From CAVYWD01 sp963772225 (GTDB lineage Bacteria > Myxococcota > Myxococcia > Myxococcales > UBA5297), in contig CAVYWD010000008.1 in the NCBI GenBank assembly GCA_963772225.1, positions 248,001-312,000 on the forward strand: a DNA stretch of 64,000 bases. Reading direction: 5' to 3'. A program made the position numbers and the translations under genes. Every line of letters starts with the position of its first letter. Positions within the stretch are counted from its first letter, which is position 1. The notes beneath the pieces were generated by a model. The model made no database searches. It saw only the letters and a program-made list of their open reading frames with translations, and had not been told where the DNA came from. Below, one piece after another: positions 1 through 9,211 of this stretch.

Positions 1-1
1 C

Positions 2-325
2 CAGGGAGCGACCAGCGGCGCGGTGGAGGTCACCTGGGCCCCGGTGTACAGCGCGGACAAGTACCAGGTGCTCCGGTCGCCGACCGCTGGAGGCGATTTC
101 TCTTTGCTGGGCGAGACCCCTGGGTCGTGGATCTCGGCCGACGGCACCGTCTACCGCTTCACCGACGCGACAGCGGCCTCGGGCACCCACTACTTCTACG
201 AGGTGGTCGCCGCCAACACGACCGTCTGCAACGACCTGAACGCGAACAAGAAGCACGACACGAGCAATCCGGACGAGACGGTGTTGAGCGACCCGAGCCC
301 CGCGGTCGAGGGCTGGGCCCAGTAG
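2..325 (+). CDS. C-terminal end of a fibronectin type III-domain protein (5' cut by window edge)
   Basis: The frame is open from base 2 and ends at TAG 323-325. The visible ~107 residues read as a fibronectin type III module: VEVTWAP, then a YQVLRS strand, then HYFYEVVAANT and a closing SDPSPAVEG strand. Such modules are usually surface or secreted binding domains that follow an enzyme or repeat region. The start lies outside the window, so the rest of the protein is unknown. It ends 85 bp before the GH5 gene on the same strand, so the two could be co-transcribed secreted proteins. Confidence 0.6.
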   Translation, partial: QGATSGAVEVTWAPVYSADKYQVLRSPTAGGDFSLLGETPGSWISADGTVYRFTDATAASGTHYFYEVVAANTTVCNDLNANKKHDTSNPDETVLSDPSPAVEGWAQ

Positions 326-410
326 TCGCCCCCGCCGCCGTCGCAGGCCACCCGCCACGCGCTGCTCCCCCCCCCGATTCCCCGGAGATCCGGGCCGTTT
401 GGAAGTGACC

Positions 411-1772
411 ATGGGCTCACGATTCGCACTGCCGATTATCGCAACGGCAATCTCGTCCCTCGCGGGCGCCGCCCCCCTGCATACCTCGGGCGCCTTTCTC
501 GAGGACGCAGGAGGAGGAGTCGTCCTTCTGCGCGGGGTGAATGTGGCAGGCAATTCGAAGGTTCCGCCCTTTGAGCCGATCACCAGCGGAGCTTTCCTGG
601 ACCCGCTTCCCGGGTGGGGGTTCAACGCCATCCGCCTTCTCTTCACCTGGGAGGCATTCGAGCCGGAGCGCGGCGTCTACCAAGAGAGCTACCTCGCCTA
701 TTACGAGCAAGCAGTCCGATGGGCGGAGGAGCGAAATCTCTCGGTCATCGTGGACTTTCATCAGGACGCCTATTCGCGGTTCTCGATTGGCGGCTGCGGC
801 GAGGGCTTCCCGCCCTGGGCAGTCACGCCGATGGTTTCGCTCGCTTTGCCCAACAACGGGGCGGCCTGCAGCTCCTGGGGGACGAGCATGATCTTCGACC
901 TCTCTCACCATCAGACCTGGGCGCAGTTTCACGACGACAGCGACGGAGCCCAGACCGCTTATTTGGCAATGGTGGGAACGGTGGCGGCCCGCCTGGCCAG
1001 CCGCCCGAACGTCATTGGATACGAGCTCATGAACGAGCCGTGGGGAACCGATGCGGAGCTACACGCTCTGTTCGAGAAAGTGGCCCAGCGGATTCGGGCC
1101 CAACATCCCGACGCCGTCCTCTTCGTCCCGCCCCACGCGCTCGTCTCGTCCGGAATGCCGGACAACAACATCGCCCGGCCCACGTTCGAGAACTTCGTCT
1201 ACGCGCCGCACTATTATGATCCGTTCGTCGTCATGTTGAACGCTTGGCTTGGCTCCGATCCGGCCAGCCCCCTGGACAGAATGCGCGCCAAGGCCGCCAG
1301 CTGGGCTTCCCCCATGGTGCTGACCGAGTTCGGAGCGCAGCCCGATGGGTGGAATATCCCCGGCTACATGGAGGCGCAAGCCGCGTGGCTCGATAACCGC
1401 TGGGTTTCCAGCGTCCAATGGAACTACACGCCCGGCTGGCGCGACGACACCAAAGACGGCTGGAACGCCGAGAACCTGTCCATCGTCGACGGCGCCGGTC
1501 ATCGACGCGCCAACTTCGTCCCTCGCCCCTACCCGCAGAGGACCGCCGGGATTCCCATTTCGTTCACCCGCGATGGCGCCGGGTTCTCTTTCAGCTGGGA
1601 AAACTCCCCAGCCGCTGGAGAAACCGTCGTCTACCTTCCCGAGCATTACGCCGACGGCCTGCGGGTCCATGCCACCTGGCCCACTGGCGTCGCAGGCCGC
1701 TGCACGTTGTCGGCGCAGTCGCTTCGGTGCACCGCAAACGGACGGGGGGTCGTGAGCCTGGCCCTCCGATAG
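411..1772 (+). CDS. Secreted glycoside hydrolase family 5 (endoglycoceramidase/cellulase-like)
   Basis: This is a 453-residue predicted exported glycosidase. The ATG at 411 is preferred over the upstream TTG at 399 because GGAAG sits 5 nt before it, and the product then begins with a signal peptide (MGSRFALPIIATAISSLAGA). The TIM-barrel landmarks of GH5 are present: the LRGVNVAGN start strand, the acid/base Glu in YELMNEPWG (about residue 210) and the nucleophile Glu in VLTEFGAQ (about residue 305). The long insertions and a C-terminal beta domain after ~375 resemble endoglycoceramidase-type GH5 enzymes more than plain endoglucanases. The substrate cannot be told from sequence. The gene is convergent with pgi. 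Confidence 0.85.
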   Translation: MGSRFALPIIATAISSLAGAAPLHTSGAFLEDAGGGVVLLRGVNVAGNSKVPPFEPITSGAFLDPLPGWGFNAIRLLFTWEAFEPERGVYQESYLAYYEQAVRWAEERNLSVIVDFHQDAYSRFSIGGCGEGFPPWAVTPMVSLALPNNGAACSSWGTSMIFDLSHHQTWAQFHDDSDGAQTAYLAMVGTVAARLASRPNVIGYELMNEPWGTDAELHALFEKVAQRIRAQHPDAVLFVPPHALVSSGMPDNNIARPTFENFVYAPHYYDPFVVMLNAWLGSDPASPLDRMRAKAASWASPMVLTEFGAQPDGWNIPGYMEAQAAWLDNRWVSSVQWNYTPGWRDDTKDGWNAENLSIVDGAGHRRANFVPRPYPQRTAGIPISFTRDGAGFSFSWENSPAAGETVVYLPEHYADGLRVHATWPTGVAGRCTLSAQSLRCTANGRGVVSLALR

Positions 1773-1869
1773 TCGCGGTCCGGTGAGCACGACGGCCGGA
1801 ACGACGCGGTGACCTCGGACCGGCCGCCCCCCGCTCCAGCTCCTTCGCGCCTGTTTTAGCCCGGGCCTT

Positions 1870-3525
1870 TCAGCGCGATCGCTCGAGGTACGACTGAAGC
1901 GAGGCAGTGGTCGCCGCGTTGAAGCCCGCGACCTTCGCCTTGCCGGCGCGGCTCGCAGCGAGCTGCGCGCGCACCTTCTTGGCCAGGATCTTGCCGAGCT
2001 CCACGCCCCACTGGTCGAAGGAGTTGAGGCCCCAGACGAAGCCCTGCACGGCGGTGCGGTGCTCATAGAGCGCCAGGAGCTGGCCGCAGGTGAACGGCGT
2101 CAGGGCATCGAAGAGCAATGAATTCGAGGGCCGGTTGCCGGGGAAGACCTTGTGCGGCACCAGCGCCTCCGGCACCCCTTCCTTGCGGCACTCGTCCTCC
2201 GTCTTCCCGAGGGCGAGCGCGTCCGGCTGGGCGAAGAAGTTGGCCATCAGCTCGTCGTGGTTGTCGACCGCCTCGCCGCGCACGCGCACCGGGGCTTGCG
2301 AGCGGCAGAAGCCGATGAAGTCGGACGCCATCACCCGGCCCTGGTGCAGCAGCTGGTAGAACGAGTGCTGGCCGTTCGTGCCGGGCTCGCCGAAGACGAT
2401 GCCGCCGGTGGGGAAGGGCGCGACGGCCCCGTCCATCAGCACCCGCTTGCCGTTCGACTCCATCTCCACCTGCTGGATGTGCGCCGGGAAACGGAGCAGT
2501 GCCTGGCAATAGGGCAGGAGCGCCAGCGCCGGCAGGTCGAGGAAGCTCACGTTCCAGACGCTGAGCAGGCCGAGCAGGACCGGCAGGTTCTCCTCGAGGG
2601 GCGCGGTGAGGAAGTGGCCGTCGAGGTCGCGCGCGCCGGCCAGGAACTCCTCTACCGCGGCAAAGCCATAGTGGAGCGCGAGCGGCAAGGCGCCCACCGC
2701 GGAGCAGACGCTGTAGCGGCCGCCGACCCAGTCCCAGAACGCGAAGGCGTTGTCGGGGTCGATGCCGAAGGACTCCACGGCCGGCAAGTTTGTGGAGACC
2801 GCCACCATGTGCTTTCGCACCGCGTCCTTCCCGAGCTTCTTGACGATCCACTGGCGAACGGTCTTCGCGTTGAGGAGCGTCTCGGCGGTGGTGAAGGTCT
2901 TGGAGACGATGACGACGAGGGTGGTCTCGGGGTCCAGCCCCTCGAGCGCGCGGGCGACGTCGATGGGGTCGACGTTCGCCAAAAAGCGCAGGGTTCGGCC
3001 GCGGGCAGACCGCGCACAGGCGGGGTCGGTGCGCAGCGCCTCGGCCACGAACTCCGGGCCCAGATAGCTGCCGCCGATGCCGATGGACACGACGCTCGTG
3101 AGCTTCTTGCCGGTGGCCCCCAGGCGCTTGCCCTTGCGGACCTCGTCGCTGAAGCGGCGGATCTGCCGGAGGACGGCGTGGACCTCGGGGACCACGTCCA
3201 CCCCGTCGACGGCGATGGCGTCGTCCTCGGCGGCCCGGAGCGCCAGGTGCAGCACGCTGCGGTTCTCGGTGGCGTTGATGCGCGCGCCGCTCGCCATGGC
3301 GCGCACCTTGTCCTCGAGCTTGGCTGCCCGGGCGAGGGCGAGCAGCAGGTCCAGGGTCTCGCGCGTGGCGATCTGCCGGCTGTAGTCGAGCGCGAGCGGC
3401 CCGTGCTCGGCGCGCATCGCTTTGCAACGGCGAGCGTCGGCGAGGAGGTCGCGCAGGTGCAGCCCGCGGGCGGCTTCGGCGTGGCGGGCCAGGGCCTTCC
3501 ATTCGCGCGTGTCGGCGATGGTCAT
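1870..3525 (-). CDS. pgi: Glucose-6-phosphate isomerase
   Basis: This 551-residue protein has the length and features of the large proteobacterial phosphoglucose isomerase, which interconverts glucose-6-phosphate and fructose-6-phosphate in the cytosol. Visible landmarks are the NRSVLHLALR segment, the sugar-phosphate-binding SIGIGGSYLGPEF, VSKTFTTAETL, the VGGRYSVCSAVG signature and the C-terminal FDQWGVELGK with its catalytic Lys. The ATG at 3525 gives the usual N-terminus. It stands alone, with a 200-bp upstream gap that probably carries its promoter. Confidence 0.95.
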   Translation of the reverse strand: MTIADTREWKALARHAEAARGLHLRDLLADARRCKAMRAEHGPLALDYSRQIATRETLDLLLALARAAKLEDKVRAMASGARINATENRSVLHLALRAAEDDAIAVDGVDVVPEVHAVLRQIRRFSDEVRKGKRLGATGKKLTSVVSIGIGGSYLGPEFVAEALRTDPACARSARGRTLRFLANVDPIDVARALEGLDPETTLVVIVSKTFTTAETLLNAKTVRQWIVKKLGKDAVRKHMVAVSTNLPAVESFGIDPDNAFAFWDWVGGRYSVCSAVGALPLALHYGFAAVEEFLAGARDLDGHFLTAPLEENLPVLLGLLSVWNVSFLDLPALALLPYCQALLRFPAHIQQVEMESNGKRVLMDGAVAPFPTGGIVFGEPGTNGQHSFYQLLHQGRVMASDFIGFCRSQAPVRVRGEAVDNHDELMANFFAQPDALALGKTEDECRKEGVPEALVPHKVFPGNRPSNSLLFDALTPFTCGQLLALYEHRTAVQGFVWGLNSFDQWGVELGKILAKKVRAQLAASRAGKAKVAGFNAATTASLQSYLERSR

Positions 3526-3725
3526 GGTGTGCTCTTGGGTGGGCGGCTTCGGCTAGGTTGGACGGCGAGCGTCGAGGCGACCCAAGACTATAGGGTTCGT
3601 TCGCGCGGCGCGCCATGGCGCCGGCGCTCGCCTTTCGCGGGCCGTTGGCTGGAGCATCGCGAATCGCGCTCGGCATCGCTCCCGAGAACGCAACTCAGCG
3701 CGGGGTGGGCCAGAGCGACTCGAGC

Positions 3726-5453
3726 TCAGAACGCGCTGCCGCTCGCGCGGGCGCCCGGGCTCGACTTCAGCGACGAGATCGCCGTGTGCAGCACCATGGC
3801 GGCGCCCGCGGTCGCGTCCGGGCTGCGGTTCATGGACACGCCGTCGGTGCCGGAGAGGCTGGCGCCGTAGGTGAACGCGTCCACCGTGTTCCCGGAGGCG
3901 TCGCGGATGGAGACCGTCTCGCTCGAGTTGGCGAGGTGCAGGGTGCCGGTGGAGGAGGCGATGGCGTTCGGCGTGCCCGCCGGAATGCCGGACGCCGCGC
4001 CGAAGACCACGACGGCCTTGCCGGCGGCGAGGGCAGTGCCGGAGGCGAAGGTGTGCCGCGCGGCGGTGGAGTCCCAGAGCTTCCAGCCGGAGAGGTCGAC
4101 GCTCGCCCCGCCGACGTTGACCAGCTCCACGAACTCGCCCGCCGTGTCGGAGCCCGGCTCGTTCGCGAGGATCTCGTTCAAAATCACCTTGGCCGCCGAT
4201 GCCGAGGTGATGGTGAAGACTGCGTCGCTCGTATCGGACGGCGAGCCGGAGGCCGCGTCGGAGGCGCGGACGAGCGCCTGGGCCGTCGCCTGCGAGGGGA
4301 CCGTCCACGAATAGCTGCCCGCCGACGCCGGCGTGCTCGCCACGAGGTCGGCCCACGTCGTTCCGCCGTCCTGGGAGAGCTGGAGCCGCACGTTCGCCAC
4401 GCCCGACGACGTCCAGGTGATGGCGTGCGAGCTGCCGGCCGAAAAGCTCTCGCCGCCGTTCGGCGAGGTCACCTTCAGCGAGGCGGCGCCCGTCCCGAAG
4501 CCGAAGTCGTAGCGGACCAGCGTCGGGTAATGGTCCGAGGTGTTGGTGCAGTACCCCGACACCTTCGCGTCCACGCGGTAGGACTCCACCGAGCCCGCGA
4601 CCAGGTCGGCCGCCAGCTCATTGGTGACGAGCTGATGGTCGATGGCGTCGGAGTAGTCGCACGTCGTGCCGATGTTCTTCTGGCTCAGCGTCCAGGTGGG
4701 GAAGTCGTAGTGGCTGGAGTCGGCGACGAAGTTCTCGTAGGGGCTCGCGTACCCGGCCAGGATGGACGTGTCGATGTCGTCGTTCCAGTCGCCCAGGGCG
4801 ATGACCTTTTGCGTGGGGTAGGTCGCGTCGAGGTAGGCCTTGAGCGCGTTCGAGGCGTTGACGCGGCGCTGCCAGCTGGCGGCGTCGGCCATGGCCTTGG
4901 CGTGCAGCACGATGAAGATTCGCTCCTCGCTGGCGCCGTTGTTCGTCAGCTTGAGGTGCACCTCCATGGGCGGCCGGCCGGCGAAGTCGGTGTCGTTGGA
5001 GGTCAGGATGAGCTTCGCCGAGACGAGCGAGCCCAGCGACTTCTTCCAGACGAGCGCGACCTTCTGCTCGGAGGTCGCGTAGTACGAGGAGCCGCTCGTC
5101 ACCCGCGCGTCGTTCGCGAGGATGCCGTCGTAGCCCGAGAGCCCGGCGAGCAGGTTCGCGAACGCGGTCGACGAGACCACCTCCTCCAGCGCCCAGACGT
5201 CGAAGTCCGTGCCGGCTATGACGTCCCGGACGTTGGACTGCTGGAGCGCGTCGTTGGTCGGCGCTTCGCTCGTGTCGCCGAACCACTCGAGGTTCCAGTT
5301 CGCGATGTCGAGGGTGGTCGCGGTGCCGCGAGGCGCGAGGGTGATGGCGGACGCGGCCTGTCCTGCCTGGAGCGCGTCGTCGGCCCCGCCGCAGGCGAAG
5401 AGGAGAGGCAAGAGGGCGAGAGGCGCCGCCAGCCGCTTCGAGCTGCGAGTCAC
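3726..5453 (-). CDS. Lipoprotein with endonuclease/exonuclease/phosphatase domain and lamin-tail domain
   Basis: This is a 575-residue predicted lipoprotein. It starts at GTG 5453 behind GGGAGG, and the signal peptide ends in LLFACGG, whose Cys would be lipidated. Residues ~45-310 look like an EEP-fold nuclease/phosphatase: DIANWNLEWFG, WALEEVV, ALGDWNDD and TSDHYPTLVRYDF, with the catalytic Asp-His pair near the end. An Ig-like ITWTSSG segment follows at about 325-420. A lamin-tail domain (about 430-560) contains ILNEILANEPG and GEFVELVN. This combination is typical of secreted DNases or phosphodiesterases of Myxococcota. The substrate is not determined. Confidence 0.82.
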   Translation of the reverse strand: MTRSSKRLAAPLALLPLLFACGGADDALQAGQAASAITLAPRGTATTLDIANWNLEWFGDTSEAPTNDALQQSNVRDVIAGTDFDVWALEEVVSSTAFANLLAGLSGYDGILANDARVTSGSSYYATSEQKVALVWKKSLGSLVSAKLILTSNDTDFAGRPPMEVHLKLTNNGASEERIFIVLHAKAMADAASWQRRVNASNALKAYLDATYPTQKVIALGDWNDDIDTSILAGYASPYENFVADSSHYDFPTWTLSQKNIGTTCDYSDAIDHQLVTNELAADLVAGSVESYRVDAKVSGYCTNTSDHYPTLVRYDFGFGTGAASLKVTSPNGGESFSAGSSHAITWTSSGVANVRLQLSQDGGTTWADLVASTPASAGSYSWTVPSQATAQALVRASDAASGSPSDTSDAVFTITSASAAKVILNEILANEPGSDTAGEFVELVNVGGASVDLSGWKLWDSTAARHTFASGTALAAGKAVVVFGAASGIPAGTPNAIASSTGTLHLANSSETVSIRDASGNTVDAFTYGASLSGTDGVSMNRSPDATAGAAMVLHTAISSLKSSPGARASGSAF

Positions 5454-5530
5454 GTGGACCTCCCGGAAGAGGATGGAGCGACGCTGCTACAGTACCCGCG
5501 CCGCGGAGCGCGGGGCCGACGAATCGGTGA

Positions 5531-5722
5531 AGTGTTCGCGCCGGCGCGGTAACGGCCGCGCTCGATTGGCCACTGGCCAACGCCACGGCGCTCGACCTGC
5601 CGAGGACCGGCGGCGCCGGGCCCGCGGGCAAGGCGCGGGGGCCATCGGCGGAGCTCGCCGTCCTCCTCGCGGCCGCGGTGGGCGTCGCGCTCGCCGTCGG
5701 TGGGTGGCTGCTGCTGCGCTGA
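5531..5722 (+). pseudogene. Remnant C-terminal tail with LPxTG-like motif and transmembrane segment
   Basis: After an in-frame TGA at 5528 the frame is open to TGA 5720-5722 but has no ATG, GTG or TTG start. It encodes LDLPRTGG, then a charged spacer, then a hydrophobic run (AVLLAAAVGVALAVGGWLLL) ending in Arg. That is the pattern of a C-terminal sorting tail. It is probably the 3' stump of a lost surface-protein gene, or a chance frame in GC-rich DNA. The preceding ~80 bp carry the leader of the divergent lipoprotein gene. Confidence 0.25.
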
Positions 5723-5728
5723 CGCGCG

Positions 5729-7774
5729 CTACCCCAGGAGCGACGCCTCGGCCGCGTCGAGCAGCGCCTGGGCGCCGCCGGTCACCTCGGGGAATCCGGC
5801 CCAGCCGCCCTGGAAGGCCACCGTGAAGCGGCCCTCCTCGGGGCCGAACTCCTGCCCGGCGAGCGTCGAGAGCAGCCGGCCGAGCAGCCGCCGCCCGTCG
5901 CCGCTGCTCGCCTCCTGGAGGAGCACCGCGAAGCGCCCTTCGTCGAGCCGGGCGAGCACGTCGCTGGAGCGGAACGAGGCGCGCAGCTGAGCCGTGAGCC
6001 CGCTCGCCACCTCGAGCAGCGCGAATCGGCCCCGGGCCGCGGTGAGCGCCGCCGCGTCGAAGGCGACCAGCAGGACCCCCAGCGAGCGACCCGAGCGGCG
6101 CGCCAGCGCGATGCAGCGGTCGAGCTCCTCCAGGAACACGGGCCTGCGGGTGGCGCCGGTGAGGGCGTCGCGCATCAGGTCGCGCTGGTGGCGCAGCCGG
6201 CGCCGGGCGTGCGTCGCGAGGCGCCGCGCGATGGCCTCCGCCGGCATGGCCGGGCCGAACCAGTCCTCGGCGCCCGCTTCAATCATCCGGTCCGCCTGCG
6301 AGAGGGTCCCCGCGAAGGCGATGATCGGCATCGACAGCACGGCCGGCTCGGTCCGCAGCGCCTTCACCAGCTCCGGCCCCTCCAGCTCGCCCGCGGCTCC
6401 GACGATGAGCAAAGCCGGCTTCTGCGCGTCGAGACTCTCGAAGGCGCGGTCGATGTCAGGGCAAGGCTGCAGCGCGATCCCTCGGACGGCCAGCGGCTGG
6501 GCCAGGGCCTCCAACGCCTTGGGCGGGCAGGCGATGGCGAGCGCGGTGAAGGCCTGGGTCTCCGGGGCGAACTCGGCGGCGATGCGCATGAGGCTCGCCC
6601 CGTCCGCCAGGCGCGGGGCGAGGCCCGTCGCGCCCGCGGCGATGGCCGCCCGCCGCGACGCCACCGACGAGTCCCGGGTCACGAAGAGCAGCGGGCCGAT
6701 GCCGGCCGCCAACAGCCGCGCCGCGGCCGCCGGGGCGTCGATCTCCGGTCGGTCGGCGGCGACGAACACCGCGTCGGGCCGGTCGGCCAGAGCGAGGGCC
6801 AGCGCCGCGCCGGCGCCGTCCGGAGCAGGGTCGCGGTCGATCGAGGCGAGCGCGTCGGCGACGTCGTGGAAGACCTTGACCGGGGCGTTGCTGAGCGGGC
6901 TTTCGCACGCGGCGGCGAGCTCGGTTGCGGGGGCGTCCAGGAGCCACAGCCGCGCGAGGCGGCTCGCGCCCTCGGTGGCCATCACCCGGTCGCCCGCGGA
7001 CTTGGCGATCACCACTGCGAGGCCCTGGATGAGCCCCGCGAGCTTGGAGCGCTCGGCCAGGGTGAGCGGCGCGGCGCCGCGGTCGCGCAGCAGGTCTTCG
7101 ATCTGTCGGGAGACCCGGGTGATCTCCGGGAGGCCGAAGCTCGCGCCCGAGCCGCGCAGCCGGTGCGACTCGATGAGCAGGACCTCGCGGGCCTCCGACT
7201 CGGCCGGCCCTCCCAGGGCCAAGAGCGAGGTCTGCATCGCCGCGATCCGCTCGCGGCAGGTGCCCAGGTACTCGGGGAGCAGGCCGTCGATCTCTTCGGT
7301 GAGCTGCTCCTCGAGAGGCTCGACCTGGATTTCGATCTGGTCGGCGGGGTCGGGCGCGTTCAGGCCCAGGACTCGCCGGACGATGGGCAGCAGATCCTCT
7401 TCCGTCACCGGCTTGTGGACGACCGCGTTGACCCCGCACTCCTTGGTCAGCCGGCTGTAGCTGCGCAGGTCGCGAAAGAAGGCGGACACGAAGATGATGG
7501 GCAGCGCCGCCGCGTCGTGCGTCTGGCGCAGGCGGCGCGCCAGCTCGTCGCCGCGGATCCCCGGGAGGAGGCCGTCGAGGATGATGGCGCGGGGCACCTG
7601 CGCCGCGATGCGCTTGAGCGCTTCCTCCCCCGTGCAAAGCGTCTCGCAGCTCAGCCCGAGGCGGGAGAGCCAGGTGGAGACCAGCTGCGCGAAGCCCGCG
7701 TCGTCGTCCACCACGAGGATGCGGTTGTTCGGGCCCGGGGTCGCCACAGAAATCTGTGTACCACATCGCTTCAA
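5729..7774 (-). CDS. Multi-domain response regulator: REC, Hpt, degenerate REC-like region and degenerate GGDEF-like domain
   Basis: This is a 681-residue cytoplasmic signalling protein. Residues ~18-135 form a full receiver: acidic pocket VVDDD, phosphoacceptor Asp in AIILDGLLP and Lys in VVHKPV. Residues ~160-265 resemble a histidine phosphotransfer domain, with the His in ESHRLRGSGASFG. Residues ~280-520 hold one or two receiver-like folds without the acidic pocket. The C-terminal ~160 residues resemble a diguanylate cyclase domain (DALTGATRRPVFLEELD), but the GGDEF loop reads LDEGRF, so cyclase activity is unlikely. The TTG at 7774 and a GTG at residue 10 are both possible starts, and neither has a clear RBS. 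The gene is divergent from the AI-2E permease. No partner kinase is in the window. Confidence 0.8.
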   Translation of the reverse strand: MKRCGTQISVATPGPNNRILVVDDDAGFAQLVSTWLSRLGLSCETLCTGEEALKRIAAQVPRAIILDGLLPGIRGDELARRLRQTHDAAALPIIFVSAFFRDLRSYSRLTKECGVNAVVHKPVTEEDLLPIVRRVLGLNAPDPADQIEIQVEPLEEQLTEEIDGLLPEYLGTCRERIAAMQTSLLALGGPAESEAREVLLIESHRLRGSGASFGLPEITRVSRQIEDLLRDRGAAPLTLAERSKLAGLIQGLAVVIAKSAGDRVMATEGASRLARLWLLDAPATELAAACESPLSNAPVKVFHDVADALASIDRDPAPDGAGAALALALADRPDAVFVAADRPEIDAPAAAARLLAAGIGPLLFVTRDSSVASRRAAIAAGATGLAPRLADGASLMRIAAEFAPETQAFTALAIACPPKALEALAQPLAVRGIALQPCPDIDRAFESLDAQKPALLIVGAAGELEGPELVKALRTEPAVLSMPIIAFAGTLSQADRMIEAGAEDWFGPAMPAEAIARRLATHARRRLRHQRDLMRDALTGATRRPVFLEELDRCIALARRSGRSLGVLLVAFDAAALTAARGRFALLEVASGLTAQLRASFRSSDVLARLDEGRFAVLLQEASSGDGRRLLGRLLSTLAGQEFGPEEGRFTVAFQGGWAGFPEVTGGAQALLDAAEASLLG

Positions 7775-7955
7775 GCGGCGGCAGGATGGGGGCCGGCGCG
7801 CTCGCGCATCCCCCGGCGTGGTCGCTCCGGCGGCCGTGGCTCACGGGCTCGGGTCCGTCGTCCGGCGACTTTTGCCAACGCCATTCCGGCTCTCTAGGTT
7901 TGTCCCAGGCGTCGGACCCGGCGTGGAGCGGGGGCCTTTGGGGGAGAAGACTCGG

Positions 7956-8996
7956 GTGGGCGGCTCGTCGGCTGGGAGCGGGGTGCCGGCGCTGGTGCTC
8001 CGGGGGCTCGGTGCCGTCGCCCTTGCGGCGGTCGCCTGGCTCGCGCGGGAAGTGCTGCTCCTGGCCTTCTTCGCGCTCCTCATCGGCATCGTCTTCTCGT
8101 TTCCGGTGCGGCTGTTGGCGCGCGCCGTCCCGCGGGGGGTCGCGGTCATCCTGGTCCTCTTGGCGTGCGGCGGGGCTGCGGCGGGCCTGGGGGTGATCGC
8201 CGCGCCTTCGCTTTCCCGGCAGCTGAACCAGGTCAGCCAGACGGCCCCCAAGACCTGGGCCAAGGTTCGCGGCGTCATCGAGCAAGCCCGCGCAGGAGCC
8301 GAGGTCCAGGGCGGCCAGGGCAGCCAGGGCAGCGCGCCGGTACCAGGGGCCGCCGCGAAGGTCGCGCAGGAGGCCGCGCCGGCGCTCGTCACGGCGCTGG
8401 GCGGGCTGACCAAGAGCGTGCTGGTCGTGGTCCTCGCGGCGTTTCTCGCCTACGAGCCCGACGTCTATCGGCGCGGGATCCGCCGGCTCGTGCCCCAGGA
8501 CCGCGAGGCCGCCTTCGACGAGCTCTGGGAGAGGCTCTCGCGCGAGCTGCGAAAGTGGGTCGGCGGGATCCTCCTCTCGATGCTCATCATGGGGACGCTC
8601 GCCGGGCTGGGGCTCAGGATCGCCGGAATCGAGAACTGGCTCGTCCTGGGCGTCCTCACGTTCCTGGGCACCTTCGTGCCGTACCTGGGCGCGGTGGCGA
8701 GCGCCATCCCCGGGCTGCTCGTGGCCCTCGCCCAGTCGCCGCGCCACTTCGCGTACGCGCTCATCGTCTACCTGGGCGTCCACTTGGTGGAGGGCTACAT
8801 CGTCCAGCCGCTCATCATGCGGCGGGCGGTCGAGATCAAGCCCGCGCTCCTCTTGCTGGGGCAATCGACCTTCGGCGTGGTCTTCGGCCTGGCGGGCATC
8901 CTCATTGCCACGCCGGCCATCGCCTGCGCGCGCGTGGCGGTGGACTATCTCTGGGTCCAGCGGCGGCTGGGCAAGGCAGGGCCGGCAGGAGCTTAG
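7956..8996 (+). CDS. AI-2E family transporter / PerM-like permease
   Basis: This is a 346-residue polytopic inner-membrane protein of the AI-2E transporter (UPF0118) family. Residues ~15-75 contain paired N-terminal helices, and a soluble segment follows with SRQLNQVSQTAPKTWAKV. The C-terminal helices carry the conserved FLGTFVPYLGAVASAIPGLLVA and VEGYIVQPLIMRRAVEI signatures. I chose GTG 7956 because GGGGGAGAAG ends 6 nt upstream and the product then starts just before the first helix. A longer frame extends back to 7494, but that part overlaps the opposite-strand regulator and is not credible. Transported substrates of this family are mostly unproven. Confidence 0.85.
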   Translation: MGGSSAGSGVPALVLRGLGAVALAAVAWLAREVLLLAFFALLIGIVFSFPVRLLARAVPRGVAVILVLLACGGAAAGLGVIAAPSLSRQLNQVSQTAPKTWAKVRGVIEQARAGAEVQGGQGSQGSAPVPGAAAKVAQEAAPALVTALGGLTKSVLVVVLAAFLAYEPDVYRRGIRRLVPQDREAAFDELWERLSRELRKWVGGILLSMLIMGTLAGLGLRIAGIENWLVLGVLTFLGTFVPYLGAVASAIPGLLVALAQSPRHFAYALIVYLGVHLVEGYIVQPLIMRRAVEIKPALLLLGQSTFGVVFGLAGILIATPAIACARVAVDYLWVQRRLGKAGPAGA

Positions 8997-9178
8997 GCGC
9001 GGCAGGCATCTTCATTCAGGACGCGGACGCCGCGCCGTCTCCAGTAGACCTTGTGATGCGCAGGTGAGCCCGCCGACAGGTGCATGACTTCGACGAAATC
9101 TGTTCGCCCCCTGGAGCGTCGCGCGGGTACTCGAAAATGAGCGTGTTCCCGTCGGTGAAGTAGCCCGGCCCGGATGGC
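8993..9178 (-). pseudogene. 3' remnant of an NTF2/SnoaL-like small protein gene, with a frameshift
   Basis: On the minus strand two adjacent frames together spell the end of an NTF2/SnoaL-like protein. One frame gives GYFTDGNTLIFEYPRD and then GGEQ. After a 1-nt shift the next gives TDFVEVMHLSAG, then HHKVYWRRRGVRVL and a stop at 8993-8995. The DFVEVMxLxxG...HHxVYWGWxGVxVL pattern is characteristic of this family from memory. The first ~90 residues are absent, so this is a dead gene stump. Its stop overlaps the end of the AI-2E gene. Confidence 0.5.
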
Positions 9179-9211
9179 TTTCCCCTCGGCCGTGTCTACC
9201 GTTGAGGGCCG

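Noticed and set aside
2152..3870. 572-codon plus-strand frame opposite pgi
   Set aside because: Composition is a shadow of pgi codon bias; pgi is unambiguous on the other strand.
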